A stretch of 61,595 nt of DNA from an uncultured Bacteroidota bacterium. GTDB taxonomy: Bacteria; Bacteroidota; Bacteroidia; Chitinophagales; Chitinophagaceae. Numbering within the stretch: the stretch's first letter is position 1; the number at the start of each line of letters is the position of its first letter. The notes under the pieces were generated by a model. It worked only from the letters and a program-made list of their open reading frames with translations. It ran no database searches and was not told the DNA's origin. Shown here in pieces: positions 33,784 to 43,714 of this stretch. The stretch is taken from positions 1-61,595 of the forward strand of contig CAILLK010000066.1 in assembly GCA_903835005.1 (NCBI GenBank), in the 5' to 3' direction. A program made the position numbers and the translations under genes.

Positions 33784-36700
33784 ATGGCAGCATCGGAAAG
33801 CATAGACGAATTTATCAGCCCTGCAGCGTGGGAACAATGGGAGCGGCTGCATAAAGAGGCAAAACAATCTGTTGAAGAAATGGAAAGGCTTGGTAAAGCA
33901 GCAATTGCGGCTTTTGACTGTCTGAATTCCCCACAGACATTTTCAGAAATGACACGAAACATTACGAATGTGTCCAACTCAAACAAGGACCTTCGCGCTA
34001 CCGTTATTTCCCTCAATGGTATTTATGATCAGTTCGGTAAGGTAGTGGGGATATCAAGCAATAGCATCAAGGAAAATGCCACTGGCCTGGTATCAGCTAA
34101 GAATGAGCTGAAAGATTACCAGAACAATCTGAACAAAGCCAATGCAGCTTTGAAAGATGGCACCTTATCATATGAAAAATATACTGAGGTTGCTATAAAA
34201 GCCACTGAAGCTATCGCCCGGGCCTCCGCGGATGTATTGGACTATTCCAATGCTATCAATACAGAGGTAAAAGCAAGTAACCTTGCTTCCGTAGCTACCC
34301 AAAAGCTTACCGCTGAGATCATCACCAACCGGCTGGCCGTTACTACCAACAATGCCGAATTGAAAAAACAGATTCAATTTCAACAGGCAGTACCCGGCAG
34401 CATAGCAGAGGCCCGGTTACAAACTCAGTTATGGCGTTCTGAACTGGTAAACCTGAATCTTACTACCGATGAGGGTATTGCCAGGCAAAAAGAACTGATC
34501 GCACTTATAGACGAAAAGGATACTTTCATAGCAAAGAATGTTGACAAATATACAGCCCAAAAGATCAACATCGGTAACTATCCGGATGCCGTTAAACAAA
34601 TACAGGCCATGGAAGTAGAGTTGAACGCACTTACTGCCACCGGTCAGGAAAATTCAGTTGAATGGGTATCGCTGGCTGCAAAAATCACAGAAGTAAAAGC
34701 GGCAATGGGCGGCGTTTCCGGTGAACTGGCATTGGTCACTAAGCAATTAACGGAGCTGGCAGCGGCCGGCAAACAGGATTCGGCAGAGTTTTCAGAACTG
34801 ACAGCAAAAGCAGTGCAACTGAAAGCCGCTGTAAAGGAAGTACAGGCTGCGATCGGCAACGGTTTACAGAGCAATGCAACTGTATCCAGCCTGACCACAA
34901 CGCGCCAGCAGCTTACTCTTGTTACTACCAAAATGCAGGAAATGGTATTGGCTGGCAAAGCCGATAGTCAGGAATTCCGCGCATTAGCTTTAGAGGCCCA
35001 ACGGCTTACCGCAGCGCTGGCTGAGGTGAACATATCCATTAAAGGCGTTACTACCGTTGGTGATAAATTTATTTCCATTGTTGAAAGAATGGGGCTCCGG
35101 ATGATCGCTAACATGTTAATATTCCAAACAGCTATTGAGGTGCTCCAGTTCCTTACACAATGGATTACCAATACAGATGATGCCAGCGTTAAGGCAAAGG
35201 AAGCATTAGATCAGTATAAAGATTCGCTGGTAGACATGATCAATACAGTCAATGCCAATTATGAAAAAGAGGTTTCTAAGACCAAAGAGCTGTTTGAAAC
35301 TGCTAACAATGTGGCTTTATCATATAACTACCGTGTTGAAACTATCAATAAGCTGTTACAGTTGTACCCGGACCTACTGACCAACCTGGAAAGGGAAGCT
35401 TTCCTGAATGGCCAGTTATCCGATAAATATGCAAAAATTGCTGAAGTGCAAAGCCTGACAGCCGCTGCTGATAGAAGTCAGCAGGATATCGATCTTAAAA
35501 CCAAACGGATAAACGATCTACAGAAGGAAATTGATAAAGATAGATCAGGCGATTTCTTTTTCTCACTGGAAGATAACTCATTCACCAAGGAAAAGCAGGA
35601 AATAAAGGAGCTAAAAGATCAAATCAATGATTTGAAAATTGTAGCTCATTCTTTCCGGGAGGAAGCTGATTTGATTCTTCATCCTGCAAAGGTTGGAAAG
35701 GATCTATCCGACCTGAAAGAAGCTCTGGCCAATGAAGAAAACAAGCTTCAAACGATGAGCCTGCCAAAAGGCATTGATGAAAACACGCCTGCATCCATGG
35801 TTGATAAAATACTCGGAAGCGATAAAGAGTATGGAGCTAAGGTTAACGCGATCATTGCGAAAATCAAAAATCTGCGTGAAGAGATCAAAAAAATAGAGGG
35901 AAAGGATAAGGAACCAAAAAACACACTCAATCAGGACCTGAACGCACAATACCAGGCTGAAAAGGTGTTCAATGATGCCGTGTACAACCTTGAAAAACAA
36001 CGCTACAAGCAAGATGCCAACGATCAGCAACTGATAATGGATAATGAAAAGGAAACCTTGCAAAAGCGTTTAGAGGCGGTAAGCAACTACTACAAGGACA
36101 TGACAGCGATCGCCATTCTGGAGAATGGCCGGGAGCTGGCTGATCTTCAGGCTAAAGAAAAAGAAATTGATACAAAAATTAAAGCCGCCAAAGATGGCCG
36201 TTTGAAACTTTCAAAAATCGCTTTCGATGCTCTTCTGACTGAATCCGCTGGTTATGATATCAAAATCTTGGAAAAACAGGAAGATTTAAAAAACAAGCTT
36301 GCTGCCATCACCCTACAGAAAAACGATAAAGACAAATCCACTACCGGCAACTCAAATGAAACCTGGCTGAAAAATGAAGATGAAGGATTACAGGAAAGGA
36401 TTTTCGATCTGGATAAGCAATATGCAGCCGAAAAAGCCGCTCTTGATAAATCACTTGATGATAAACTGATCAGCTACGAAACCTACGAAAAGAAGCTAAA
36501 GAAGCTCAAACAGCAAGCAAAGGAAACAGAGCTGAAAGAAAAAATTGCAGAGGATACTTACAAATTAGCAGATGGAGTTTCGCCGGCGCCACTGTCAATA
36601 GCGCAAAAAGCAAAGATTCAAAAGGATCTGAATCAGAAAAACGAAGAGCTCACCGGATTGAAAAAACCAGATGCTGAAAAAGGTGATCTGGTAGCAGATG

Positions 36701-37557
36701 CCGGTAAAATGCTTGGACTCGATCCAACACAATCACATGAAGCGGCTGCTGATATCATTTCTCTGGAGCAAGAAGTAATGAAAGCTTCACACGCCCGGTA
36801 TGAACAGGAGATAACCGATCTGGAAAAGAAAAAGGCCCTGATTGATCAGAGTTATGATACTGAAATCAATTCTATCAATGGCGCCTTTATGAGTGAACAG
36901 AAAAAAGCGATGGCTATTTCTATTCTTCAGAAAGAAAAACAGCAGCAAGATTTGCAGATTCATAATCAGGAAGTTGCCATTAAAAGGAAAATGGCTGAAG
37001 CTGACAAAGCGGCTTCTGTTGCTTCTATTGTTGCCAATACAGCTATAGGTGTTACTAAGGCGTGGGCTGATTTCCCTCCGCCATTTGATGCGATCATGGC
37101 CGCTGTAGTGGCAGCGGCCGGAGCTACTCAGCTGGCCGTTGTCTTATCTACCCCACTTCCTTCATATGCTACCGGTACAGAAGATCACCCGGGCGGTAAA
37201 GCTATCCTTGGTGATGCTTTCCAGAAAGAATTGGTTGCAGAGCCAGGCAAAACGCCATATTGGTCAGCAGACAAACCAACTGTGTATGATCTTCCGGCTC
37301 ATACACGAGTAATACCAGAGGCCGAATTGCTTGCCGGTAGCCTCGGGTTAATGACTCCCAACCTGTTAAGCAGCCTGAACATCGTTAACAATAATGACTT
37401 TACAGCTCTGGAGCAAACGACAAAACAGGGATTTACCAGCTTGGAAAACGCAATCATGAACAAAAGAGAAAATCATTTCCATTGGCGTAATGGCGAACTC
37501 CGGAAGTCTGTAAAAAATGGAAACGCATGGACCACATTTTTAAACAGTAATTTTTAG
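33784..37557 (+). CDS. Phage tail tape measure protein
   Basis: 1257 residues, largely helical with long coiled-coil stretches. A hydrophobic segment lies near 436-462 (RMIANMLIFQTAIEVLQFL), and the C-terminal region has the typical late part of Bacteroidetes phage tape measures: ASIVANTAIGVTKAW, AAVVAAAGATQLAVVLS, YATGTEDHPGGKAILGD, then PELVAEPGK-like and DLPAHTRVIP segments. It sets tail length and is ejected with DNA. By the usual 0.15 nm per residue a tail of roughly 190 nm is expected, so this is a long flexible tail, not a remnant. Confidence 0.88.
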   Translation: MAASESIDEFISPAAWEQWERLHKEAKQSVEEMERLGKAAIAAFDCLNSPQTFSEMTRNITNVSNSNKDLRATVISLNGIYDQFGKVVGISSNSIKENATGLVSAKNELKDYQNNLNKANAALKDGTLSYEKYTEVAIKATEAIARASADVLDYSNAINTEVKASNLASVATQKLTAEIITNRLAVTTNNAELKKQIQFQQAVPGSIAEARLQTQLWRSELVNLNLTTDEGIARQKELIALIDEKDTFIAKNVDKYTAQKINIGNYPDAVKQIQAMEVELNALTATGQENSVEWVSLAAKITEVKAAMGGVSGELALVTKQLTELAAAGKQDSAEFSELTAKAVQLKAAVKEVQAAIGNGLQSNATVSSLTTTRQQLTLVTTKMQEMVLAGKADSQEFRALALEAQRLTAALAEVNISIKGVTTVGDKFISIVERMGLRMIANMLIFQTAIEVLQFLTQWITNTDDASVKAKEALDQYKDSLVDMINTVNANYEKEVSKTKELFETANNVALSYNYRVETINKLLQLYPDLLTNLEREAFLNGQLSDKYAKIAEVQSLTAAADRSQQDIDLKTKRINDLQKEIDKDRSGDFFFSLEDNSFTKEKQEIKELKDQINDLKIVAHSFREEADLILHPAKVGKDLSDLKEALANEENKLQTMSLPKGIDENTPASMVDKILGSDKEYGAKVNAIIAKIKNLREEIKKIEGKDKEPKNTLNQDLNAQYQAEKVFNDAVYNLEKQRYKQDANDQQLIMDNEKETLQKRLEAVSNYYKDMTAIAILENGRELADLQAKEKEIDTKIKAAKDGRLKLSKIAFDALLTESAGYDIKILEKQEDLKNKLAAITLQKNDKDKSTTGNSNETWLKNEDEGLQERIFDLDKQYAAEKAALDKSLDDKLISYETYEKKLKKLKQQAKETELKEKIAEDTYKLADGVSPAPLSIAQKAKIQKDLNQKNEELTGLKKPDAEKGDLVADAGKMLGLDPTQSHEAAADIISLEQEVMKASHARYEQEITDLEKKKALIDQSYDTEINSINGAFMSEQKKAMAISILQKEKQQQDLQIHNQEVAIKRKMAEADKAASVASIVANTAIGVTKAWADFPPPFDAIMAAVVAAAGATQLAVVLSTPLPSYATGTEDHPGGKAILGDAFQKELVAEPGKTPYWSADKPTVYDLPAHTRVIPEAELLAGSLGLMTPNLLSSLNIVNNNDFTALEQTTKQGFTSLENAIMNKRENHFHWRNGELRKSVKNGNAWTTFLNSNF

Positions 37558-37562
37558 TTAAG

Positions 37563-40178
37563 ATGGCAAAAAAACCTTTTCAATTCGTAATCGTCAATGC
37601 TGCATTGCAATACTACCAGGTTGCAGGCGGTACAGTATCATTAACTCCGGATCCGGTCTACCTTGAACCGTCAATAGTGGATTGGGCTACTCTTTCGCTA
37701 AACTACAGACGTGATTCTGTATTTTTGGGAGTAATACGTAATTACTCGCCGGAAGCAGTTCGTTTTGTCAAAAATGGGGCGAAAATCCTTCGTTATATCA
37801 CCAACACACAGGGAGATATTGAAGCTGTAGCATACCTGGGAATCAGCCTGCTCAATACCACTACCCAACAATACCAACTGCTGGATTATTGGCAGTTTGA
37901 TTTTTCAATGACTGATAACCAGCAGTTATATTTTCAGATTGCGCTGATAGATGGCGGTCTATCTGCCAGGCTAAAAGCTTATGCTGGTCAGAATTACCAG
38001 ATACCGCTTAATGATCCGGCAGCGATAGCTTTAGCTGGGGGTGTGGCACCGCTTTATAATCCATTGCCGGCCGATCTGTTGCCCCTTGTACCGCCAACCA
38101 ACTTATATGGCAATGGAACGGTACCACCGCCAGTCCCCAGCCTGATTTATATGGATGGAATACCAATACTGGGACAGGCTCAATTTGTAACTACCACAGA
38201 TCCTATTACCATGCTTGGAGAAACTATCATGATTGATATGTCAGCTCATATGGGTTTCACTCCTGGATTGGTAAACTCTCAAACAATCGGTGATTACTTT
38301 GCAACTGTTGGAGCGGTAAATAATCCCATTACCAGTACAGGTATTGGAGGTGGCCCTCCTGCCAACGCAATAATTTTCACTGAAAATATTTTTACACAAT
38401 GTCATATGAAAATCAAGTATGATATTAACTGTAACTACACAAATTTTACGATCAGCGATACTCATCTAAAACTGATTTATACTTTACATAAAATTACTTC
38501 ACCGGTCGGTGGCTGGGGGCCACTGGTTGCAAATGTTACCATTATCAGCGATCCTTTACCATTGGCTGAAACATTCACCAGAAACATCAGATGGAAAGGT
38601 GAAACTGATTTCTTTACTATACCTGAAGGTCATATGCTTTCTGTAGGGTTTGCTTTGTCAGGTGGCTCCGATTCAGGGGCAGTAGTTATCCCTGCATCCG
38701 ATGTATTGAACCCATTACCTTTTATTACTCTGGTAGCAAATTTTTTACCTGATAGTTCAGTTACCAGAGCTATTTCACATTTCCAGTTGTTCCAGTTCCT
38801 TACTACTCAACTTGCAACAAACGGGGGGCTACTGGCCAGCCCTCTCAGTACTCCATGGAATACATGGAGTAAATCAGGCCTGCTGACCACATTCAGGACA
38901 CCAGACGAGCCGGGTAATTGGGATATGAGTCCAACAAATACATTTTTTACATGTGGAGATGCTTTGCGGGGCCTAACAGTAAATACGATTGTTGATCCCT
39001 ATTATAATGGCGGTTTGCCTTTTGATCAATATATACAACCAGCTATTAATACAAATATGCAAGATTTTGCCAAAGATTTATTTGTTGATCTATGCGCCAG
39101 TATAGGGATTGAAAAAACTGGCATCGGTCAGGAAACCTTAGTTGCTGAAAGCCTTTATTACTTCTTTGATGATAATACAGTGATCTGTGATCTTGGAAAC
39201 AACATAGAGCACGATTCGTTTTCAATGAGTAAGTACAATGATTACAGAGGTTCAACAATCGCATTTGGTCAGGAGGATCAGCAGTTTGATGCTATAAACG
39301 GACCACTGGAAACTGTATCTGAAGTTGACTACACACTCCCATCGATGCGGGTAATAAAGCAGATTGATTTCAAAAGCCCTTACAGACGGGAACCTTACGG
39401 TATAGAGATCACAAGAGCGAATATTGGCAACAAATTGAATACCAATTCATCATCAGACAATGATACTTTCAAATTGCAGGTCGATGATTCAACCTCACCA
39501 CATTTGATACCGGTATTGGAACAGTGGGGCAGCTTATCAGGCTATGAACCTGTAATTAGCGGGGTTGTAAATGTAGAAGCTTTATTCTTATTCCGTGGTG
39601 ATACAATATCGGGCCTGCCTGCTGAATTATTGGGCGGTGAACCTGATTTCCTGCATTCAATGTATAACCTTGTATGGTCCCCTCAGCGATGTGCACTCAG
39701 GGCGTTGCCTTGGTTATGCTCCAATTATCGCGGTTTGGTAGATAAGCTGATGGGAATATCAGCCTACAAGAAAAATATTAAGCTTGTTTCTGATCTTGGT
39801 AGTGGCCCGGTATATGAAAGTAATTGGCTCAATTTATCTGATACAGCACAAACATATACACCGCCATTTGCATCCACACCGGTAACCGTGTATCCTGCAG
39901 TTGTGCCCGCTGGTCGGAGTACTGCATTAATTTTCAAGCCTTTTGTTTTCTCATTTACTTCACCTGCTCCAAAGAATTTGCCGCTACTAATGACACCTCC
40001 CGGAACTCCAGGCGGCGGTAAGATGTACGGCAAGATCAAATTTACTTTTGTTCGGGATGGGATCAGCTACCCGTTAGCTGGCTTTGTTCTGGAGGCTGGA
40101 GTAACACCCGGTACCAATGCAGCATATCATTTTAAGTTGCTCTGTTCGCCAACTGTTGATATACCCCCATTGCTGTAA
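37563..40178 (+). CDS. Large tail/baseplate protein downstream of the tape measure
   Basis: 871 residues, five bases after the tape measure stop. Mainly beta-type composition with Pro/Gly/Thr-rich stretches. The N-terminal part (DWATLSLNYRRDSVFLGVIR, AVRFVKNGAKILRYI) resembles proteins encoded after the tape measure in Bacteroidetes siphophages, where the distal tail and tail-tip proteins lie. The reading frame is intact. Whether it is the distal tail protein, the tip or a fusion of both cannot be told. Confidence 0.7.
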   Translation: MAKKPFQFVIVNAALQYYQVAGGTVSLTPDPVYLEPSIVDWATLSLNYRRDSVFLGVIRNYSPEAVRFVKNGAKILRYITNTQGDIEAVAYLGISLLNTTTQQYQLLDYWQFDFSMTDNQQLYFQIALIDGGLSARLKAYAGQNYQIPLNDPAAIALAGGVAPLYNPLPADLLPLVPPTNLYGNGTVPPPVPSLIYMDGIPILGQAQFVTTTDPITMLGETIMIDMSAHMGFTPGLVNSQTIGDYFATVGAVNNPITSTGIGGGPPANAIIFTENIFTQCHMKIKYDINCNYTNFTISDTHLKLIYTLHKITSPVGGWGPLVANVTIISDPLPLAETFTRNIRWKGETDFFTIPEGHMLSVGFALSGGSDSGAVVIPASDVLNPLPFITLVANFLPDSSVTRAISHFQLFQFLTTQLATNGGLLASPLSTPWNTWSKSGLLTTFRTPDEPGNWDMSPTNTFFTCGDALRGLTVNTIVDPYYNGGLPFDQYIQPAINTNMQDFAKDLFVDLCASIGIEKTGIGQETLVAESLYYFFDDNTVICDLGNNIEHDSFSMSKYNDYRGSTIAFGQEDQQFDAINGPLETVSEVDYTLPSMRVIKQIDFKSPYRREPYGIEITRANIGNKLNTNSSSDNDTFKLQVDDSTSPHLIPVLEQWGSLSGYEPVISGVVNVEALFLFRGDTISGLPAELLGGEPDFLHSMYNLVWSPQRCALRALPWLCSNYRGLVDKLMGISAYKKNIKLVSDLGSGPVYESNWLNLSDTAQTYTPPFASTPVTVYPAVVPAGRSTALIFKPFVFSFTSPAPKNLPLLMTPPGTPGGGKMYGKIKFTFVRDGISYPLAGFVLEAGVTPGTNAAYHFKLLCSPTVDIPPLL

Positions 40179-40207
40179 AAGCCGATAAACCCTTAATTTT
40201 GTAATCA

Positions 40208-40687
40208 ATGGCAGCGCCTAAAAATAACAGCTTCTGGAAAAACAGGTCAAAGCATGGCAGGGATATCCTGTTTGCCACACCTGAAGCAATGTGGGAAGCT
40301 GCTACAGAGTACTTTACCTGGTGCGAATCCCATCCGCTATACAATGTTGAAATACATTCAGGCAAGCGCCATCGGCTACCAAAAATGAGGCCCTTTACTC
40401 TTAAGGGGTTAACCTTTTACCTGAAATGCAATGTTGATTACTTCCGGCAATTCAAAAAAACTGTAGATAAAGACAAAGCAGATTTTTTAAATGTCATTGA
40501 AGATATCGAAAGCGTGATTTATACACAGAAGTTTGAAGGCGCTGCCAGTGGCTTTTTCAATGCTAACCTGATCTCTCGTGAACTGGGATTGGCCGATAAA
40601 ACGGAAGCTGAGGTAATTAATTTGACTGTTGATCTGACTAATGAAGAAATCAGGAGATATAGTAAAATCTTGGATGAAGAGTATTAA
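40208..40687 (+). CDS. Small terminase subunit (TerS)
   Basis: 159 residues. The segment NSFWKNRSKHGRDILFATPE, then MWEAATEYFTWCESHP and the C-terminal SRELGLADKTEAEV match small terminase subunits of Bacteroidetes phages (DNA-packaging recognition protein). TerS selects the DNA to be packaged. No large terminase is present in the element, so this protein would redirect the packaging motor of a helper phage, as in SaPI-type satellites. A possible -7 box (TAATTTTG, 40194-40201) lies very close to its start, so separate expression is possible. Confidence 0.8.
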   Translation: MAAPKNNSFWKNRSKHGRDILFATPEAMWEAATEYFTWCESHPLYNVEIHSGKRHRLPKMRPFTLKGLTFYLKCNVDYFRQFKKTVDKDKADFLNVIEDIESVIYTQKFEGAASGFFNANLISRELGLADKTEAEVINLTVDLTNEEIRRYSKILDEEY

Positions 40688-40703
40688 ATACCGGTAATAA
40701 TTC

Positions 40704-40760
40704 AATTGTTCCCGGGAGAAATGCCAATACATCCGGATTCTTCCAGGGAACAATTTTATA
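40704..40760. terminator. Bidirectional terminator after terS
   Basis: AATTGTTCCC (40704-40713) pairs perfectly with GGGAACAATT (40746-40755), and TTAT follows. It lies between convergent genes (terS and the membrane protein gene), so it can end both transcripts. The loop is long (32 bases). Confidence 0.6.
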
Positions 40761-40772
40761 CTGATACCCTGA

Positions 40773-41069
40773 TTATTTGATGCTTTTTATTATTTCAGTG
40801 ATTGTTTCATCCGAAACACCGCTGCTTTTTGCAATCTCAATCAGTATTTTCAGATTCATGTTTGATAGATCCTTTCTGCTTTGTTCAACCTTCATTTCAT
40901 CAATATGAGGTGATAAAAAAGCAAGTATCACACCAACCCAGGGCGTAAAGAAAATGGAAATACCAAAAGCCGTCCCAAATCCGATCTTCCGGTTTAACCC
41001 TATGAATCCGGATATCACAGCAAGCAACAAATAAACTATACACAAAACAAAAATAGCTCCAGCATCCAT
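40773..41069 (-). CDS. Small membrane protein, two helices, element A
   Basis: 98 residues: two membrane helices (about 5-25, IFVLCIVYLLLAVISGFIGL; about 31-52, FGISIFFTPWVGVILAFL) and a soluble C-terminal helix pair (NMNLKILIEIAKSSGVSDET). Similar small proteins occur in Bacteroidetes without known role. A gene alone on the reverse strand next to phage structural genes may be a lysogenic-conversion or superinfection-exclusion gene; this is speculation from position. Confidence 0.6.
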   Translation of the reverse strand: MDAGAIFVLCIVYLLLAVISGFIGLNRKIGFGTAFGISIFFTPWVGVILAFLSPHIDEMKVEQSRKDLSNMNLKILIEIAKSSGVSDETITEIIKSIK

Positions 41070-41591
41070 AAGAAATTGTTTTTTTGCGAAGGTAGCAATT
41101 CAGATTTACTTATTTCAGTATGTTTCACATTTTCAATCTGCAAACTGATTAGAGTAATAGTTGAAACCTGCATCATTTACAGTAAGATGATGTTTTTACC
41201 GGGTCAAAAATCCAATGTTAAAAGGAATTAAAATCATGGCTGGCAATCCTGATACGCTGGCAACGACATAACAGAGCCTCCAGCAAACACAGTTCAGGCG
41301 AATTTCCGGCATTCTGCAACTTTGAACCATACCCACACGAAAGGACAAACCCCGCTATTTTGGCAAATATGGCCGGATTTCCTGAAAACGAAATAAGGGA
41401 GCCCGACCAGCTCCCGTTCCATCCACAACAAAACTTCTTTTTATAATTGCCCTGGCAGTATTGCCGGTTAAACTGATACGCTTCCGATTGGAAAAGACGG
41501 CTCCCATTTTTTTCAAATGGGAGCCGGTATTGCTATAGTTTCCAGACCTCAAAAACCTGTTAATAATACCGGGACCATCACAGCTCCGGTA
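41070..41591. other. Noncoding stretch with strong hairpins, element A
   Basis: No convincing gene. Three inverted repeats are visible: GGGAGC...GCTCCC near 41399-41417; CGGCTCCCATTT (41498-41509) with AAATGGGAGCCG (41515-41526), a perfect 12-bp stem with a 5-base loop; and AATAATACCGG (41566-41576) with CCGGTATTATT (41585-41595), which spans the end of the reverse-strand gene and probably terminates it. Confidence 0.55.
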
Positions 41592-42452
41592 TTATTCTAA
41601 ACCCTGTTTTACCGCTTCATTCTTTGCTTTCCGTTCCTTTACCGCTTTCAGCTTGAAATCATCATCCGTAATATAACACCACGGATGAGCTTCAACCCTG
41701 TATAGATGTTTGATCTCTGCCAATAGCAAAGTAACAGGCCTGTAAGCCGGGTTTAGTGGAGTAAGTGTTATTGTGGCAGTCGCTGTATTGTGGCTGGTGA
41801 TCTTACCCCATACCTGATTATTTTCAGTTACTGCAACGAACTTGTTAAATCTTGGAATTGCCATTGCTGCGAAAATTTCAGCTTCCCGGTTAGGAGCTTC
41901 GAATTGGGTGCACACCTGGTATTGATAGATTGAATTTTCTGTACCATCTTCCATACATTCAGTATCACAGCCAAAGCCGGCTTTATCGCCTCCATTATGG
42001 ATAACAGGTATTTTCAAATCACAAAGCAGGTTATAAATGGCAGCAGCTACAACCTTTGTAATATCTGACACATCAAAGGAGGTACAACTACAGGTTATTT
42101 TATCAGTCCAGTTTTGAACGGTAATTTTACCGGTAATCTCCCTGATGATGTCATGAGCCATTGAAGCAACCCGGCGCCATATAGCTGCTTCCTGATCAGT
42201 GGCGTTGTCTTTATCCTTGAATACAAATTCCATGTAAGCGAGTGGGATATCATGAATTGTATTATTTCTTTTAAAATGGTTGGTTGCCTTTTTTATGCCG
42301 TCTGCCATCCTATTGTAACTATCAACGGTAATAATATCCTTCTTCATCAATCTTTTTAAAATGGCTATGGCGTTCGCCTGTTCGCCATCAATACCCCTTT
42401 CAGCAAGGGCTTTAATTTTCGCTATCCGGTTGTTTCTCTTTGAAGTAGTCAT
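41592..42452 (-). CDS. Unknown protein with DUF2786-like N-terminus, element A
   Basis: 286 residues. The start (RIAKIKALAERGIDGEQANA, then IAILKRLMKKDII) resembles the DUF2786 domain found in phage and mobile-element proteins. The middle contains several cysteines (ITCSCTSFDVSD, GFGCDTECMEDG) that could hold a metal. The C-terminus is Lys-rich. It is in the same direction as the next reverse-strand gene and likely expressed from the divergent control region at about 43060. Confidence 0.5.
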   Translation of the reverse strand: MTTSKRNNRIAKIKALAERGIDGEQANAIAILKRLMKKDIITVDSYNRMADGIKKATNHFKRNNTIHDIPLAYMEFVFKDKDNATDQEAAIWRRVASMAHDIIREITGKITVQNWTDKITCSCTSFDVSDITKVVAAAIYNLLCDLKIPVIHNGGDKAGFGCDTECMEDGTENSIYQYQVCTQFEAPNREAEIFAAMAIPRFNKFVAVTENNQVWGKITSHNTATATITLTPLNPAYRPVTLLLAEIKHLYRVEAHPWCYITDDDFKLKAVKERKAKNEAVKQGLE

Positions 42453-42543
42453 AACTTTGTGTTGGTTTTTTAACTGTTTAGAAGATGGTTGAAAACTTGG
42501 TTAAGCCCCGCGCCGTTGCAACCGGCACGGGGTATTTTATTGA

Positions 42544-42933
42544 TTAGCAAATACGTGATACAAATACCATTGGAACAGGATAACCCGGAATTGTAAAGGT
42601 TTCGGTTTTCTGCGATGGATAACCGAACGGCTGAGCCGGTATATATGGTTCTGTACGGCCATCCTTGGTATTGATGATGTTACCCAATACCTGCAGTAGT
42701 TCCGGACTGTCTTCATTCTTACGATACCACAGATCGAAATCGTTTGCAATGTTCATCCGAACATATTTTGAAAGCTCTGTGAAGGTTACCACTTTGCGGG
42801 TGAACGCTGGTTCCTGAGCATCTGGCACGTTCTTTGTTTTGCAGTAAACCCAAATGAAGGAAGAAAGCGAACCTGGAATAACTGCCTTTGCTTCCAGTTT
42901 GTAATTCTCGTAAGTGTTGCTGAACTGTTCCAT
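42544..42933 (-). CDS. Unknown protein, 129 aa, element A
   Basis: 129 residues. No family recognised. It begins with a mixed segment (YENYKLEAKAVIPGSLSSFI) and ends with a Pro/Tyr-rich region (PYIPAQPFGYPSQ). First gene of the reverse-strand unit, about 120 bases from a -7 box at 43062-43069 on the reverse strand. It may be an early or control protein. Confidence 0.5.
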   Translation of the reverse strand: MEQFSNTYENYKLEAKAVIPGSLSSFIWVYCKTKNVPDAQEPAFTRKVVTFTELSKYVRMNIANDFDLWYRKNEDSPELLQVLGNIINTKDGRTEPYIPAQPFGYPSQKTETFTIPGYPVPMVFVSRIC

Positions 42934-43053
42934 ACTACTTTTTTTGTGTTTTATATTGGTTTGAAAATATGTTTGGGGGTTTTCCCGTTGCTCTGGTATT
43001 TTTCCCGTATCGTTTTATACTTTTTGTTTTTCTCTGTGTTTTACTGTTTGATT

Positions 43054-43173
43054 GTGTTGTACAAAGATAACACCTTTTTTGATTGAAATACCGTACTTTT
43101 CACGTTTAACAATACTATAACGATATAAAACATAATAATACACTTGCAAACAGTGTACAACACTATATATTTG
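43054..43173. promoter_or_regulatory. Divergent promoter region with paired operator-like sites, element A
   Basis: Forward promoter: TTG at 43144-43146, exactly 19 bases, then TATATTTG at 43166-43173, 19 bases before the RHH gene; this is a full Bacteroidetes-type promoter. Reverse -7 box: TATCTTTG at 43069-43062. GTGTTGTACA (43054-43063) and its exact inverse TGTACAACAC (43154-43163) overlap or flank both promoters. The first includes TTGTACAA, the element's iteron core. Confidence 0.65.
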
Positions 43174-43192
43174 CATAACAATCTTAAAAATT

Positions 43193-43399
43193 ATGGCAGC
43201 TGAAAAGACAAAGAAAATTCACACGGGAATTCGCATGGAACCGGTGAACCTTGGAAAAGCAAAACATATAGCTGAAAAAGATCGGCGAAACTTTACAACA
43301 GTTTTGGAAATGGCAATTGAGGACTATATTAAAAACTGGGAAACCACAAATGGCGCCATCACCGATGATGAAGTAAAAGCAGCACTTGAAAAAGAATAA
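43193..43399 (+). CDS. Small ribbon-helix-helix-type regulator, element A
   Basis: 68 residues. The segment KKIHTGIRMEPVNLGKAKHI, then AEKDRRNFTTVLEMAIEDYI has the beta-strand, helix, turn, helix pattern of Arc/MetJ-type DNA-binding proteins, which dimerise and bind short inverted repeats. It is the first gene behind the divergent promoter with the TGTACAACAC operator pair, so it is the natural candidate for the regulator that controls the element's two transcripts. Confidence 0.6.
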   Translation: MAAEKTKKIHTGIRMEPVNLGKAKHIAEKDRRNFTTVLEMAIEDYIKNWETTNGAITDDEVKAALEKE

Positions 43400-43465
43400 A
43401 CTTATAAACCATATCGCTTTTGCTTCTTAAAGAAAAGAAGCCTCCGGAGGAAATTAAAACAGATC

Positions 43466-43714
43466 ATGGCCAGCCTTATAGAACTATACAGCCAATACAA
43501 AGCAGCAAAATTGAAATTCCTTGAATCAGCATCGGTGAAGCTATTACCAGCCTGCCCCCTCAATGGAATTCCGGTATTCTGTATCGATCTTTCACCAGAG
43601 TCTACTCAGCAGCTTGCCAATGTTCGGGAACTGGATAGGCAGATAAGAGAAATTGAAAACAGCTTTGGTACTCGGAGCGATCCCCAAACCGGAAACTATG
43701 CTGCATTTCAATGA
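43466..43714 (+). CDS. Unknown small protein, 82 aa, element A
   Basis: 82 residues. No family recognised. It has an N-terminal helix (LIELYSQYKAAKLKFLESAS) and a second helix (LANVRELDRQIREIENSFG). Its end overlaps the start of the J-domain gene by 17 bases, showing coupling with that gene. AGGAAATTAAAACAG precedes the start. Confidence 0.5.
   Translation: MASLIELYSQYKAAKLKFLESASVKLLPACPLNGIPVFCIDLSPESTQQLANVRELDRQIREIENSFGTRSDPQTGNYAAFQ

Noticed and set aside
34168..36063. Reverse-strand frames opposite the tape measure gene
   Set aside because: Antisense shadows of a long coiled-coil gene.
41355..41552. Reverse-strand 65-codon frame in element A
   Set aside because: It lies over strong inverted repeats and has no family-like segment; treated as noncoding.
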